From NCBI RefSeq assembly GCF_000803215.1, contig NZ_JSXC01000038.1, positions 62,001-126,000 of the forward strand: 64,000 nt of DNA, written 5' to 3'. Position numbers and translations under genes: made by a program. The notes under the pieces were generated by a model. That model was not told the origin of the DNA. It ran no database searches and saw only the letters and a program-made list of their open reading frames with translations. This stretch comes from Pectobacterium fontis (GTDB taxonomy: Bacteria > Pseudomonadota > Gammaproteobacteria > Enterobacterales > Enterobacteriaceae). Shown in pieces: positions 40,801 to 49,740 of the stretch (its first letter is position 1; every line of letters starts with the position of its first letter).

Positions 40801-41305
40801 TGTCGATGCCTTAAAAGCGGGCCGGGAGCCATCACTGGAGGATTTGATCAACAGCCAGACCGATGTCGAGCTGCGTTTGCCTGCCCTGCTGCCCGACGAT
40901 TTCATTCCCGACGTCAATACGCGCCTGTCGCTGTACAAACGTATTGCCAGCGCGAAAACCGCCGACGAACTGGATGAGCTGAAAGTCGAACTGATCGATC
41001 GCTTCGGCCTCCTTCCCGATTCCAGCCGCTATCTGTTGCAGATTGCCGCGTTGCGCCAGCAGGCACAGGCGTTGGGTATTCGCCGGATTGAAGGCAATGA
41101 GAAAGGTGGATTTATCGAATTCAGTGAGCAAAATCGCGTCGATCCGTCCCATCTTATCGGTCTGTTACAGCGCGATCCGGGCACCTACCGCCTTGATGGC
41201 CCAACCCGCCTGAAATTTATGAAGGATTTGAGCGATCGTCCAAAACGCATTGAATTCATCGGTTCGCTGCTGGAGAACATGGCGCAGCATACGCTGGCGG
41301 CGTAA
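37856..41305 (+). CDS. mfd: Transcription-repair coupling factor Mfd
   Basis: ATP-driven DNA translocase that pushes RNA polymerase off lesions and recruits UvrA. 1149 residues. UvrB-like UvrA-binding region at about 1-350, RNA-polymerase-interacting domain near 475-550 (VVHLEHGVGRYAGLTTLEAGG), RecG-like motor with Walker A VCGDVGFGKTEVAMRAAF and DEEH box, translocation motif GHGQMRERELERVM, and a C-terminal autoinhibitory domain from about 1000. The ATG at 37856 matches the family start; the ATG directly before it is also possible. No obvious SOS box upstream. Confidence 0.98.
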   Translation: MPENYRYSLPPKAGEQRLLGQLTGAACAVECAEIVERHAGLVVLIAPDMQNALRLRDEIQQFTEQHVTTLPDWETLPYDSFSPHQEIISTRLSTLYQLPNMTRGVLILPVNTLMQRVCPHSFLHGHALVLKKGQRLSRDKLRSQLEQAGYRSVDQVMEHGEYATRGALLDLFPMGSEEPYRIDFFDDEIDSLRLFDVDTQRTLNEVPHINLLPAHEFPTDKTAIELFRSQWREQFEVRRDAEHLYQQVSKGVWPAGIEYWQPLFFSEPLPSLFSYFPANTLIVNTGNIEQSAERFWLDIQQRFESRRVDPMRPLLPSDSLWLRVDSLFAELKAWPRVQLRTDTLPEKAANVNLAYLPLPDLAIQHQQKSPLDTLRRFIEQFEGQIIFSVESEGRRETLQELLARIKLNPTPISTLEQAQGRGTYLLIGASEHGFIDTLRQRALICESDLLGERVSRRRQDNRRTINTDTLIRNLAELRPGQPVVHLEHGVGRYAGLTTLEAGGIKAEYLILTYAGEDKLYVPVSSLHLISRYAGGADENAPLHKLGGDAWSRARQKAAEKVRDVAVELLDIYAQRAAKSGFAFKHDKTQYQLFCESFPFETTPDQAQAINAVLSDMCQPLAMDRLVCGDVGFGKTEVAMRAAFLAVENHKQVAVLVPTTLLAQQHFDNFRDRFANWPVKIEMISRFRSAREQTQVLEETQQGKVDILIGTHKLLQSDVHWRDLGLLIVDEEHRFGVRHKERIKAMRADVDILTLTATPIPRTLNMAMSGMRDLSIIATPPARRLAVKTFVREYDNLVVREAILRETLRGGQVYYLYNDVENIEKTAQRLAELVPEARIAIGHGQMRERELERVMNDFHHQRFNVLVCTTIIETGIDIPSANTIIIERADHFGLAQLHQLRGRVGRSHHQAYAYLLTPNPKAMSTDAQKRLEAIASLEDLGAGFALATHDLEIRGAGELLGDDQSGQMTSVGFSLYMELLESAVDALKAGREPSLEDLINSQTDVELRLPALLPDDFIPDVNTRLSLYKRIASAKTADELDELKVELIDRFGLLPDSSRYLLQIAALRQQAQALGIRRIEGNEKGGFIEFSEQNRVDPSHLIGLLQRDPGTYRLDGPTRLKFMKDLSDRPKRIEFIGSLLENMAQHTLAA

Positions 41306-41322
41306 TTCGCGTTCACACTAAA

Positions 41323-41350
41323 ACGGGAACCTTCGGGTTCCCGTTATTTT
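41323..41350 (+). terminator. Terminator of mfd
   Basis: ACGGGAACC, tetraloop TTCG, GGTTCCCGT, then TATTTTAT; begins 18 bases after the stop. Confidence 0.88.
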
Positions 41351-41384
41351 ATGAATTCATATCGACATTCATCAACATTGTGAA

Positions 41385-41828
41385 TTAGAAATCAAGAATA
41401 CCTCTTCGCACCTGTAACAACTCGGTGGCTCTTTCGCGAACCATGCGCACCTTCATGTCGTAGGTTAACACTTGCCAAGTTCCTTCTACTTTCTCATCTT
41501 TCTTTTGCCTGCCCATCGCTTCGAATTCCCAATATGTATTCTCCGCTGCTTCGATATAAGCATCACGGTATTGAATCCAGGCGTCTTGTGATTTTTTCAG
41601 CGAGTCTTTAACCGTTTGCGACTTATCCCGCATCAGCGATTGGTACTGCTGATTCATGATTCCCTCCCATCCCCGATAAGCAGTCTCAAAACAGGCTTTA
41701 CTCTCGGCAATCGTTTGGGCAGACGCCGTGCAAACAATAAGTCGATCATCAGGGGATTCGCTGGAATTATTCGCTCCGTGAGCCGAAGACACCATGACCA
41801 GCAGTGTTACAAGTATTGCTTTTTTCAT
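41385..41828 (-). CDS. Secreted LprI-like (DUF1311) protein
   Basis: Small exported protein of the lysozyme-inhibitor LprI-like N-terminal family. Signal peptide at about residues 1-18 (KKAILVTLLVMVSSAHG), then a cysteine pair (IVCTASA and KACFETAY) and the hallmark SQDAWIQYRDAYIEAAEN-type helix of the family. About 147 residues. Start is ATG 41828 or a GTG three codons earlier (41837); the ribosome site AAGGA is poorly spaced for both. Function is not established here; the family name rests on the mycobacterial lysozyme inhibitor. It is absent from this place in E. coli. Confidence 0.75.
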   Translation of the reverse strand: MKKAILVTLLVMVSSAHGANNSSESPDDRLIVCTASAQTIAESKACFETAYRGWEGIMNQQYQSLMRDKSQTVKDSLKKSQDAWIQYRDAYIEAAENTYWEFEAMGRQKKDEKVEGTWQVLTYDMKVRMVRERATELLQVRRGILDF

Positions 41829-42000
41829 TTTATTCACCGTTCCTTCTTCGTGTTTTTTCCATTATTAACTTCTATATCAACGTATTATCATCAACCAATA
41901 CATCCGCCTTTACAAGCACTGCCGTAACGCAGTAAAGTCGCCCCCTTTTTTATCTCTCGCCATCTCTGGCGGCTTCTCTTTCCTGGCATGGAGTCTCACT

Positions 42001-43353
42001 ATGTTTATCGGTTTTGACTACGGCACGGCGAATTGTTCCGTGGCAGTGATGGATTCAGGCGCGCCACGGCTCCTGTCGCTGGAAAATGGCTCGCCTTATC
42101 TTTCTTCCCTGCTGTGCGCGCCCGTGCGTGAAGCGGTTAGCGAGTGGTTATGGCGGCACCATCAGGTCAATGCTGAGGGTGAGAACGCGTTGCTGCTCAA
42201 GCGCGCCATCAGCTACAACCGCGAGGAAGACATTCGCGTGCAAGCTGATAGCGTAAAATTCGGGCGCGAGGCGTTACGCCACTATATGGATGACCCGGAA
42301 GAGACATGGTTCGTTAAATCGCCGAAATCCTTCCTCGGGGCTGTCGGCCTAAAAGCGCAGCAGATTGCGCTGTTTGAAGATCTGGTTTGCGCCATGATGC
42401 TGCATATCCGCACGCAGGCAGAAAGCCAGCTTGACCAGCCTATCCGTCAGGCCGTGATCGGTCGTCCAATTAACTTCCAGAGTATCGGCGGGGAAGAAGC
42501 CAACCAGCAGGCGCAAGGAATTTTAGACCGCGCGGCACACCGCGCCGGATTTGAAGACGTCGTTTTTCAGTTTGAACCCGTCGCCGCCGGGCTGGATTTT
42601 GAATCGACATTAACGAAAGAAACACGCGTGTTGGTCGTGGATATCGGCGGCGGCACCACCGACTGTTCCATGCTGTTGATGGGGCCACGGTGGCATAAAC
42701 AGCAACAACGTGCGCAAAGTCTGTTAGGACACAGCGGTTGCCGCGTTGGCGGTAACGATCTGGACATCATGCTCGCGTTCAAACAGCTTATGCCACTACT
42801 TGGCATGAATAGCGAGACGGAAAAAGGTATCGCCCTGCCGATCATGACTTGGTGGAATGCCGTCGCGATTAACGATATTCCGGCACAAAAAGAATTTCAT
42901 AGCACCGCCAGCCGTACATTCATCAACGAGATGATCCGCGATGCACGCCAGCCTGAATTGGTAAAAAGACTGCTGACCGTGTGGCAGCAGCGCCTGAGCT
43001 ACCGTCTCATTCAGGTGGCAGAAGAAAGCAAAATAGCGCTTTCCAATCACACGGAAACAACCGCCGATTTACACTTTATCGAATCCGGTCTGGCTACGCG
43101 CATTCATGCGGATGAACTGAATAGCGCTATCGATAACCCGCTTACGCGTATTCAACAGCAGGTGACGCTGGCATTAGAGACGAGTCAGACCCGTCCAGAC
43201 GTGATTTACCTGACTGGCGGTAGCGCACGATCTCCATTGCTGCGTCAGGCTATTCAGCAGTTGCTGCCTGATATTCCTATCGCCAGCGGCAATGATTTTG
43301 GCTCTGTTACCGCCGGGCTAGCACGCTGGGCAGAGGTCATCTTTCGCCATTAA
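42001..43353 (+). CDS. yegD: Hsp70-like chaperone YegD
   Basis: Actin-fold ATPase related to DnaK but lacking the substrate-binding and lid domains. 450 residues. Phosphate loop 1 is FIGFDYGTANCSVAVMD, phosphate loop 2 is VVDIGGGTTDCSML, and the adenosine motif is IYLTGGSARSPLLRQ near 400. E. coli yegD lies elsewhere on the chromosome. Client proteins are not known. Monocistronic, bounded by a strong downstream terminator hairpin. Confidence 0.93.
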   Translation: MFIGFDYGTANCSVAVMDSGAPRLLSLENGSPYLSSLLCAPVREAVSEWLWRHHQVNAEGENALLLKRAISYNREEDIRVQADSVKFGREALRHYMDDPEETWFVKSPKSFLGAVGLKAQQIALFEDLVCAMMLHIRTQAESQLDQPIRQAVIGRPINFQSIGGEEANQQAQGILDRAAHRAGFEDVVFQFEPVAAGLDFESTLTKETRVLVVDIGGGTTDCSMLLMGPRWHKQQQRAQSLLGHSGCRVGGNDLDIMLAFKQLMPLLGMNSETEKGIALPIMTWWNAVAINDIPAQKEFHSTASRTFINEMIRDARQPELVKRLLTVWQQRLSYRLIQVAEESKIALSNHTETTADLHFIESGLATRIHADELNSAIDNPLTRIQQQVTLALETSQTRPDVIYLTGGSARSPLLRQAIQQLLPDIPIASGNDFGSVTAGLARWAEVIFRH

Positions 43354-43411
43354 CTCTGATAAGACAGGCATTCCTCCCTTTTCCTCTGCGATCGCCTCTG
43401 GGTATAGAATG

Positions 43412-43453
43412 AAAAAACCGCGAGCACCTTATTGGGGTGGCTCGCGGTTTTTA
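43412..43453. terminator. Bidirectional terminator between yegD and ycfJ
   Basis: AAAACCGCGAGC (43414-43425) pairs with GCTCGCGGTTTT (43440-43451). Runs of A on the left and T on the right make it usable in both directions by these convergent genes. Confidence 0.88.
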
Positions 43454-43493
43454 GAGGGGGGTGTCAGCGCCAAAACGTAGACGTCAGGGCAAA

Positions 43494-44033
43494 TCAGCTC
43501 TGTTGGTTCAGAATTAATTGACCATTTCTATCCACGGGAATTTGTGTGCCCGGATCACGATCCATGCGGATTTTGCCCTGCTGGTCGCCGATTTTATAGG
43601 TGACATCGTAGCCTAAAACTTTTTGTGATTTGTCATACACCGTCTGGCAGCGCTGTTGCTGTGACGTGTACGTATCATTTTCCTGCATACCGCTTTGTAC
43701 ACGGTTGCCCGCATAGCCACCGGCCAGTGCACCTGCTACCGTCGCGACGTCTTTACCGCGACCACCGCCAAACTGGTGCCCCAGAACGCCACCGGCCACC
43801 GCCCCCAGCACCGATCCGGCAATCTGGTGTTCATCCTGTACCGGACGACGATGCGTAACCGTAACGTTACGACACTCCTGACGAGGTGTTTTGACCGTTT
43901 CTTTGATTGGTGTTGCTGTTAGCACCTGTGCAAACTGAGGTTTAGAGGAGAACATATCCATACTCGCCACCGCCGCCACACCCAATGCCGCAGCCACACC
44001 AATACCTACACCCGCTAACATTGATTTGTTCAC
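43494..44033 (-). CDS. ycfJ: Glycine-zipper 2TM envelope protein YcfJ
   Basis: Envelope protein of unknown function. 179 residues, same as E. coli. A hydrophobic N-terminal segment (LAGVGIGVAAALGVAAVAS) is followed by the conserved TPIKETVKTPRQECRNVTVTHRRPVQDEH and a glycine-zipper hairpin (GSVLGAVAGGVLGHQFGGGRG...VAGALAGGYAGN). The C-terminal YDVTYKIGDQQGKIRMDRDPG is close to identical to E. coli. I set the start at GTG 44033, because GGAGG lies six bases upstream and this gives MNKSM as in E. coli; an ATG 10 codons earlier would cover that site. Confidence 0.92.
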   Translation of the reverse strand: MNKSMLAGVGIGVAAALGVAAVASMDMFSSKPQFAQVLTATPIKETVKTPRQECRNVTVTHRRPVQDEHQIAGSVLGAVAGGVLGHQFGGGRGKDVATVAGALAGGYAGNRVQSGMQENDTYTSQQQRCQTVYDKSQKVLGYDVTYKIGDQQGKIRMDRDPGTQIPVDRNGQLILNQQS

Positions 44034-44499
44034 AGGATACCTCCCGAATCTATTCTCACGCATTCCCCATCTGCAATCCTGCCGTAAGATTTGCTTTACG
44101 CCAGCTCGCGTTTAACGCGATGAATCCGATGGTTCCTTCTGAATACTCGCATTCAGAATTTTCGGCGTGCGTGCTACGCCATCTGTAAACAGTGGAAAGT
44201 CTGCACAATGTTTCATACTCTCGCAATAAGACTAATTAACCAAAAGTGTCAGATTCGTAACATAAAACCGTCATTTGGGAATTATCTTAACTGCAATTGG
44301 TAATAGGACGATATTTTCTACTGTTATATCAGTGGAGTAAGCCGAGAAAGAGAATCGCGTTACGCCCAGGTTGCTGAACGTGTGAGCGGTGGGTGGAAAG
44401 AGGAAGCTATCGCGCAAGGATCAATAGCCGATGACAAAAAAGAAGACGAGCGTGAAATCGCGTTCACGCCCGTAGCAGAAAGATGTCAGCTATCAGGAA
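44034..44499. other. Intergenic region between ycfJ and ndh
   Basis: 466 bases upstream of ycfJ and downstream of ndh. I see no gene. A short inverted repeat TCTGAAT-N5-ATTCAGA (about 44138-44157) may be a hairpin near the ycfJ promoter. E. coli has bhsA and other genes near here; none is recognisable. Confidence 0.5.
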
Positions 44500-45804
44500 T
44501 TAATGCAGCTTCAGACGCGGGCGAATCACCCGGTTGATCCCACCCACCAGCATCATCAGGCCGGTTTTCACATAGCCATGCAGGGCAACCTGGTGCATGC
44601 GATAGAGAGAGATATAAACGAAACGTGCAATCCGTCCTTCTACCATCACCGAACCCCGCATCAGGTTCCCCATCAGGCTGCCAACCGTACTGAATTTAGA
44701 CAGCGAAACCAGCGAACCGTGATCTTTGTAGACGTAAGGTTTCAGCGTTTGTCCGTTCAGCAACGCGATGATATTGCTGTGGCAACGTGATGCCATCTGG
44801 TGAGCCGCTTGCGCGCGCGGTGGCACGAAACCGCCACCTTCCTGCGGGCAGGAAGCACAATCGCCGATGGCGAAAATATTGGGATCGCGCGTCGTCTGCA
44901 ACGTTGGCTCAACCACCAGTTGGTTAATGCGGTTGGTTTCCAGACCCGCAATCTCTTTCATCGCATCTGGTGCTTTGATTCCAGCAGCCCAAACCATCAG
45001 GTCGGCCTCAATAAATTCACCATCTTTGGTATTCAGGCCACCGCTTTCTGCACTGGTTACCATGGTTTTCGTCAGTACACGAACGCCGATATTAGTCAGC
45101 TCCTGATGCGCTGCCGCGGAAATGCGTGGCGGCAGTGCAGGTAGAATGCGTTCACCCGCTTCCACCAGCGTCACATTCAGCGTTTGGTTATCTAACCCGT
45201 CAAAACCGTAGCTGTGCAACTGTTTTACCGCGTTATGCAATTCAGCAGACAGCTCAACACCCGTCGCCCCGCCGCCCACAATCGCAATATTCACCCGCTC
45301 TTTTTCGTTCTGATTTGCTGTGAATTTCAGGAACAAATTCAGCATTTCATTGTGGAAACGGCGAGCCTGTTTCGGGTTATCCAGGAAAATACAGTGATCT
45401 TTCACGCCCGGTGTGCCGAAATCATTCGAGGCACTGCCTAATGCCACCACCAAAATGTCATACGGGATACGGCGCGCCGCAACCAGAACGTCGCCCTGAT
45501 CGTCACACACTTCAGCGAGTTGAATGTGCTGCTGCTCGCGATCGATGTCCGTCAGCATGCCCAGTTGGAACTGGAAATAGTGATTGCGGGCGTGTGCCAG
45601 ATAGCTCAGCGCATCCATATCGTCGTCCAGCGAACCGGTCGCCACTTCATGCAGCAACGGTTTCCACAGGTGGCTATGGTTACGATCCACCAGCGTAATC
45701 TCTGCTTTTTTCTTGCGTCCAAGTTTGTGACCCAAACTTGTTGCCAGCTCAAGCCCACCAGCGCCGCCGCCGACAATGACAATTTTTTTGGTTGGTGATG
45801 TCAA
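44500..45804 (-). CDS. ndh: NADH:quinone oxidoreductase type II (NDH-2)
   Basis: Non-proton-pumping NADH dehydrogenase on the cytoplasmic face of the inner membrane, used mainly in aerobic growth. 434 residues. FAD-binding [14 protein letters not shown] at the N terminus, second Rossmann motif [20 protein letters not shown] (NADH), and the FAIGDCASC quinone/FAD motif. The C-terminal amphipathic region ([20 protein letters not shown]...) mediates membrane association. An exact FNR box lies upstream. Confidence 0.97.
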   Translation of the reverse strand: MTSPTKKIVIVGGGAGGLELATSLGHKLGRKKKAEITLVDRNHSHLWKPLLHEVATGSLDDDMDALSYLAHARNHYFQFQLGMLTDIDREQQHIQLAEVCDDQGDVLVAARRIPYDILVVALGSASNDFGTPGVKDHCIFLDNPKQARRFHNEMLNLFLKFTANQNEKERVNIAIVGGGATGVELSAELHNAVKQLHSYGFDGLDNQTLNVTLVEAGERILPALPPRISAAAHQELTNIGVRVLTKTMVTSAESGGLNTKDGEFIEADLMVWAAGIKAPDAMKEIAGLETNRINQLVVEPTLQTTRDPNIFAIGDCASCPQEGGGFVPPRAQAAHQMASRCHSNIIALLNGQTLKPYVYKDHGSLVSLSKFSTVGSLMGNLMRGSVMVEGRIARFVYISLYRMHQVALHGYVKTGLMMLVGGINRVIRPRLKLH

Positions 45805-46167
45805 AATGACCCCCTGAAATGTGAACCAATAGTTAATAAAGAGTAAAAAATAATATCCTTATATAACATAGGGTTCGCGTAAGTTAAGCCTGATATCTGC
45901 TGCAAGAATAGCACGCTAGGTTATTTGGTCATACCAAAATTGATATATATCAATTTATTTTGTCGTGGCAATTTTTTACGAGAAAATTCCATTTTTATTT
46001 CAATGAATTAGCAGAACGCAGTATGAAGGGAAAAGGCTGAAGTGGGTGCTTATGCAGCGCTAAACTCACTAAGAGGCGTCAATAGATCCTGTCATTCCTC
46101 CTGATCCCCCCATCAGGACATCAGAAGGAATAGCAACACTGGGTAACCGAGCAGCGTGAATACAAAC
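45805..46167. other. Intergenic region between ndh and ycfP
   Basis: 363 AT-rich bases with no gene. It holds the FNR box of ndh (45940-45953). Near 46094-46131 ATTCCTCCTGAT and ATCAGAAGGAAT form an inverted repeat whose left arm can also pair with an ATCAGG inside the loop (46112-46117), giving two mutually exclusive hairpins. Confidence 0.6.
45940..45953 (-). promoter_or_regulatory. FNR box of ndh
   Basis: TTGATATATATCAA is an exact match to TTGAT-N4-ATCAA, embedded in a longer A/T-flanked palindrome (45937-45956), 136 bases upstream of the ndh start. FNR represses ndh anaerobically in E. coli. Confidence 0.85.
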
Positions 46168-46710
46168 TCAGCCCAGCGCTTTGAAGGTTTTTATCCGCTG
46201 TAGATGGGGAGAAATACTTTTGAATTTATGCGTCTGAATATCGTCCCAGACGATCTCGTAATACGCTTCCAGCATCTGCGCGCTGCGCTGACTGTCGAGC
46301 ATTTCATCGTGACGGGAAAGCATCACCATACAGCGATCGCGGTTCTTTTCACGAAAATTCGCCACGCACTTCGTGGCGATATCCAGATACTCTTCCGGGC
46401 GATCGATTTTCCCACCCATATTTTCCTGCGGGAAAAGGTTAGGATTGACGATGACTTGTCGTATGTCACACAGGAAACCGACCCGTTCAGCCCAGAAACC
46501 GCCCAACCCCACGCCACAAATCAGTGGGCGATCGTCGTCAGAATGCTGAATCATCTTGTCCACCTGCTTGAGCAAATGTTGCATATCATGACGCGGATGC
46601 AACGTGCTGTAGCTAATCAGCCGAACGTCTTCATCAATAAACTGAAGCTGTAGAACCTTTTCATGGTTACCGGGGCTGGTCGAGTCAAAACCGTGCAAAT
46701 AGATAATCAT
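46168..46710 (-). CDS. ycfP: UPF0227 alpha/beta-hydrolase-like protein YcfP
   Basis: Cytoplasmic alpha/beta-fold protein of unassigned function, 180 residues as in E. coli. The start [19 protein letters not shown] carries the oxyanion-type HGFDS. The nucleophile elbow position reads [10 protein letters not shown], with Gly where a serine is usual in related lipases, so catalysis is doubtful. It follows nagZ, as in E. coli; the gap is 28 bases, suggesting one transcript. Confidence 0.9.
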   Translation of the reverse strand: MIIYLHGFDSTSPGNHEKVLQLQFIDEDVRLISYSTLHPRHDMQHLLKQVDKMIQHSDDDRPLICGVGLGGFWAERVGFLCDIRQVIVNPNLFPQENMGGKIDRPEEYLDIATKCVANFREKNRDRCMVMLSRHDEMLDSQRSAQMLEAYYEIVWDDIQTHKFKSISPHLQRIKTFKALG

Positions 46711-46738
46711 CTTTTATCCTCACCACTGGCTGGGTTAC

Positions 46739-47767
46739 CTATTTCTCGCCATTTTTATGCGCCTGCCAACGCTCGCTGAGTGACGTAAGCGCCTGATTTG
46801 CCTGCTTCCAGCGTGGCGAATCCAGCAGTTCCCGACGAGAAAACGAACCCTGATGATATAGGCGTGTGAGCTGCTCCGCGTTGACCGGGGACAGGTTATC
46901 CAGCACGCTGACCGCCCCTTCACGATGATTGCAAACCAGAATCATGTCACATCCTGCCTGCAACGCCGCCTGCGCCCGTTCAGAATAACTGCCCATCACG
47001 GCGGCCCCCTCCATTGAAAGATCGTCGGAGAAAATGATGCCACCAAAGCCCAACTCTTCACGCAGCACCGTTTTGAGCCAGTAAGGCGAGCCGCTGGCTG
47101 GGCGTGGATCGGCCTCCGTATAAATCACATGGGCAGGCATGATCGCATCCAACTGCTGACGCTGGATCAGTTCTTTAAAAATCAGCATATCGCGTGCGCG
47201 AATCTCCGCAAGCGGGCGCGGATCGCGCGGCGTTTCTTTGTGTGAATCCGCACTGACCGCGCCGTGACCGGGGAAGTGCTTACCTGTTACCTTCATGCCC
47301 GCGCTGTGCATGCCGCGAATAAAGCTCTGTGCTACCGCCAGCGCCGTCTCGGGCTGTTCGTGGAACGACCGTTCGCCAATCGCCGCACTCTGATGACCAA
47401 TATCCAGCACCGGGGCAAAGCTGATATCGATATCCATCGCGATCATTTCTGCCGCCATGAGCCAGCCGCCCTCTTCCGCCAGACGTTGGGCTTCCGTCAC
47501 GCTATTTAATGCCGCAAATGCCTGCGCCGCAGGCAGCCGCGTAAATCCGTCACGAAAACGCTGCACCCGTCCCCCTTCCTGATCGACAGAAATAACCAGA
47601 CGCTCGCGCGATGCTGCACGGATTTGGCGCACCAGTTCACGCAACTGCGCCGCATCATGAAAATTACGGGTGAACAGAATAACGCCGCCAACCAGCGGAT
47701 GTTCCAGCACTTCACGATCTTCTGCATCCAGCTCATAGCTGGCGACATCTAACATTACCGGACCCAC
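46739..47767 (-). CDS. nagZ: Beta-N-acetylglucosaminidase NagZ
   Basis: Cytoplasmic glycoside hydrolase family 3 enzyme that removes GlcNAc from anhydro-muropeptides in peptidoglycan recycling, which also affects AmpC induction. 342 residues. The GH3 signature is [22 protein letters not shown], with the flexible His-Asp catalytic dyad, and the nucleophile is in [13 protein letters not shown]. The start is GTG 47767 (family MGPVMLDV), with GAGG five bases upstream. Confidence 0.97.
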   Translation of the reverse strand: MGPVMLDVASYELDAEDREVLEHPLVGGVILFTRNFHDAAQLRELVRQIRAASRERLVISVDQEGGRVQRFRDGFTRLPAAQAFAALNSVTEAQRLAEEGGWLMAAEMIAMDIDISFAPVLDIGHQSAAIGERSFHEQPETALAVAQSFIRGMHSAGMKVTGKHFPGHGAVSADSHKETPRDPRPLAEIRARDMLIFKELIQRQQLDAIMPAHVIYTEADPRPASGSPYWLKTVLREELGFGGIIFSDDLSMEGAAVMGSYSERAQAALQAGCDMILVCNHREGAVSVLDNLSPVNAEQLTRLYHQGSFSRRELLDSPRWKQANQALTSLSERWQAHKNGEK

Positions 47768-47829
47768 AAAAACCTCATTCTTTAGATATGACTGCTTAGT
47801 AAAATAGCACTACCGCAAAAATTACGGTT

Positions 47830-48723
47830 TCAGCCCTGCTGTAACCGATGGCATCGTTGTAGCCGATGATAAAGCGCGGGAATGTCTGCTAAAAACTCGG
47901 GATTCTTCGTTTGCTGCCAGCGGATCTCAAACCACATCAATACCAGATAATCAACCCAAGGGAACCACTGCATGATCTGTTGCTGGAGGCGGCTCACGGA
48001 AAACCCTCGCCGATGTCGCTGGTAGCTTTGTAGAAAATACGTTTGCGCCTGACTTTCCATCTGGCTGGCTCGCACGATGAACGCCAGTTCGAAGGCAATA
48101 TCGCCATCTGAGGCGTATTCCCAGTCAATCAGCATCGTTCCTTGCGGTGTAATCAGCAGATTTTCAGCATGTACATCCAGATGGAGAGGCGCCAGCGCCA
48201 AAGGCGTGGGCAATGCCGCACGCTGAAAATAGTGGTGGGCGCGTAGTAGCGCTGGCGAACGGCGGCACGGATCCATCAACTGCCAGTGTTGAGCAAATAG
48301 CGTTTTAAGATCGAGAGGATGACCGCTGCACGGCTGGCGATGAAGCTGGGACAATACCCGTGCCACTTCGCCATTAGCCAGCATCATCAGAAACTCATCA
48401 GGCGTAGCAATGCGTCCCGGTGCCCACTCGACAATTAGCCAGCCATCACGCCATAGCAATGGCTGTGGCGCAAGCTCTATCGCTGACATCTGTCGCAACA
48501 GAGCGAATTCTCGCTGGCGATCGACACCCATCTTCCGCTCGGTTGGCGACTGGCGGCGCGCCAGCCATTCAATACCCGGCCCACGGATCCGCCAGCTTTT
48601 ACTGCTGAGTCCCTCCACCAGTTCAAAGCGAATATCCCCCATTTCCACCGTCGGGAAATATTTCTGGATTGTCGCCGTCAGCCGTTGCGGGATACCTGCC
48701 TGGTTAATGCTGAACGCTGCCAT
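47830..48723 (-). CDS. thiK: Thiamine kinase ThiK
   Basis: Phosphorylates thiamine in salvage. About 297 residues from ATG 48723, some 20 more than E. coli, mainly at the N terminus. The aminoglycoside-phosphotransferase fold is seen in APLHLDVHAENLLITPQGTMLIDWEYASDGDIAFELA, which holds the catalytic Asp/Asn and metal-binding Asp. The start overlaps the lpoB 3' end by 20 bases; a GTG at 48744 is an alternative. Part of the chain nagZ-thiK-lpoB-ycfL-hinT. Confidence 0.92.
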   Translation of the reverse strand: MAAFSINQAGIPQRLTATIQKYFPTVEMGDIRFELVEGLSSKSWRIRGPGIEWLARRQSPTERKMGVDRQREFALLRQMSAIELAPQPLLWRDGWLIVEWAPGRIATPDEFLMMLANGEVARVLSQLHRQPCSGHPLDLKTLFAQHWQLMDPCRRSPALLRAHHYFQRAALPTPLALAPLHLDVHAENLLITPQGTMLIDWEYASDGDIAFELAFIVRASQMESQAQTYFLQSYQRHRRGFSVSRLQQQIMQWFPWVDYLVLMWFEIRWQQTKNPEFLADIPALYHRLQRCHRLQQG

Positions 48724-49285
48724 TGCCTGACCACACAATTTCACCGGTCTGCACCAGCATCAGTTGCATGTCGATCTGCGGTGATTTCACATCACCACTA
48801 ACGTCGCTATACAGCACATACTGCGCACTGACATAACGTGCCAGACCAATCGCCTTACTGCGCGATCCTAAGCTGTCATCAACGGAAAGCCCCAGCGTTT
48901 GTTTCGCGGCGGCCAGTTGCTCACGCGGCACCAGCGTAAACGCTTTGCCGGAAGATAATGCGCCGTACAACGCCGTTGTCGCTTTTGCGATCGGCAGTGA
49001 TCCGTTGGTGTTGTTTTTCACGCTATCCACCAGCAGTATGCTGCCTGGCGTGACGCCATCGGCTTTCAACATCCGCGCCACCAGCGGATTAATGCTGGCT
49101 TCCCAGTTCAGTGTCTGGATTTTAGGCGGTTGCGGTACAGATTCCCCCGGCGGCGACGTTGGCGTAGTCGGCACTTGAGGCTCAACCGGCTCAATCGTCG
49201 CCGGTGGTTCAGTCGGTTCCGGTGGACGGCTGGGACATCCTGTCAGCACCAGCGTCGCGAGTATCACCCCTAGATACTTTTTCAT
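48704..49285 (-). CDS. lpoB: Penicillin-binding protein activator LpoB
   Basis: Outer membrane lipoprotein that reaches through peptidoglycan to activate PBP1b. 193 residues: lipobox LTGC (Cys16), a Pro/Thr/Glu-rich flexible linker (about 19-55), then the globular domain from NWEASINPLVARML to the C terminus, as in E. coli. The stop lies inside the start of thiK. Confidence 0.96.
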   Translation of the reverse strand: MKKYLGVILATLVLTGCPSRPPEPTEPPATIEPVEPQVPTTPTSPPGESVPQPPKIQTLNWEASINPLVARMLKADGVTPGSILLVDSVKNNTNGSLPIAKATTALYGALSSGKAFTLVPREQLAAAKQTLGLSVDDSLGSRSKAIGLARYVSAQYVLYSDVSGDVKSPQIDMQLMLVQTGEIVWSGNGSVQH

Positions 49286-49306
49286 ATAGTCTCTCTCTGC
49301 ACACCA

Positions 49307-49687
49307 TTATAAAAATAGATGAAGACGAACCTGACGCGCATTGGGACTGCTGCGCGTTGAATAAACCGTCATTTCCGTCTGTGGCGGGATCGCAAGGGAT
49401 TGCACCTCTTCAAAAGGCAATATGTCCAGTCCATTCTCATCATACCAATAGAAACGATAATGTACCGTCACCGCCTGTAAGGCATCATTACTGACGACAG
49501 AAGAGGCGCGTAGCGTGCCATCTTCTGAATCCAGCGACGGTTTCCCCGCCGTAATCCCCGCCGACAGTACGGGGGCATCCAATACCAGCGTTTGCCGTTC
49601 ATTGATGGTCAACACCTGTGGCGCACTACAGCCTGCCAACAGCCCAACCATCAGACCCGCAGACAGAAAAAGCATCGGGTTACGCAT
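49307..49687 (-). CDS. ycfL: Lipoprotein YcfL
   Basis: Small predicted lipoprotein of unknown function, 126 residues from ATG 49687. Lipobox LLAGC (about residue 20) follows a hydrophobic signal. The conserved AVTVHYRFYWYDENGLDILP matches E. coli YcfL and is part of its DUF1425 fold. It is co-directional with lpoB, 21 bases upstream of it. An open frame to 49726 extends further but has no family support. Confidence 0.9.
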   Translation of the reverse strand: MRNPMLFLSAGLMVGLLAGCSAPQVLTINERQTLVLDAPVLSAGITAGKPSLDSEDGTLRASSVVSNDALQAVTVHYRFYWYDENGLDILPFEEVQSLAIPPQTEMTVYSTRSSPNARQVRLHLFL

Positions 49688-49740
49688 GATTTTCTCGCAT
49701 GATGGTTTTCTCGCACAATGATCCAACCATGACCATAGCC

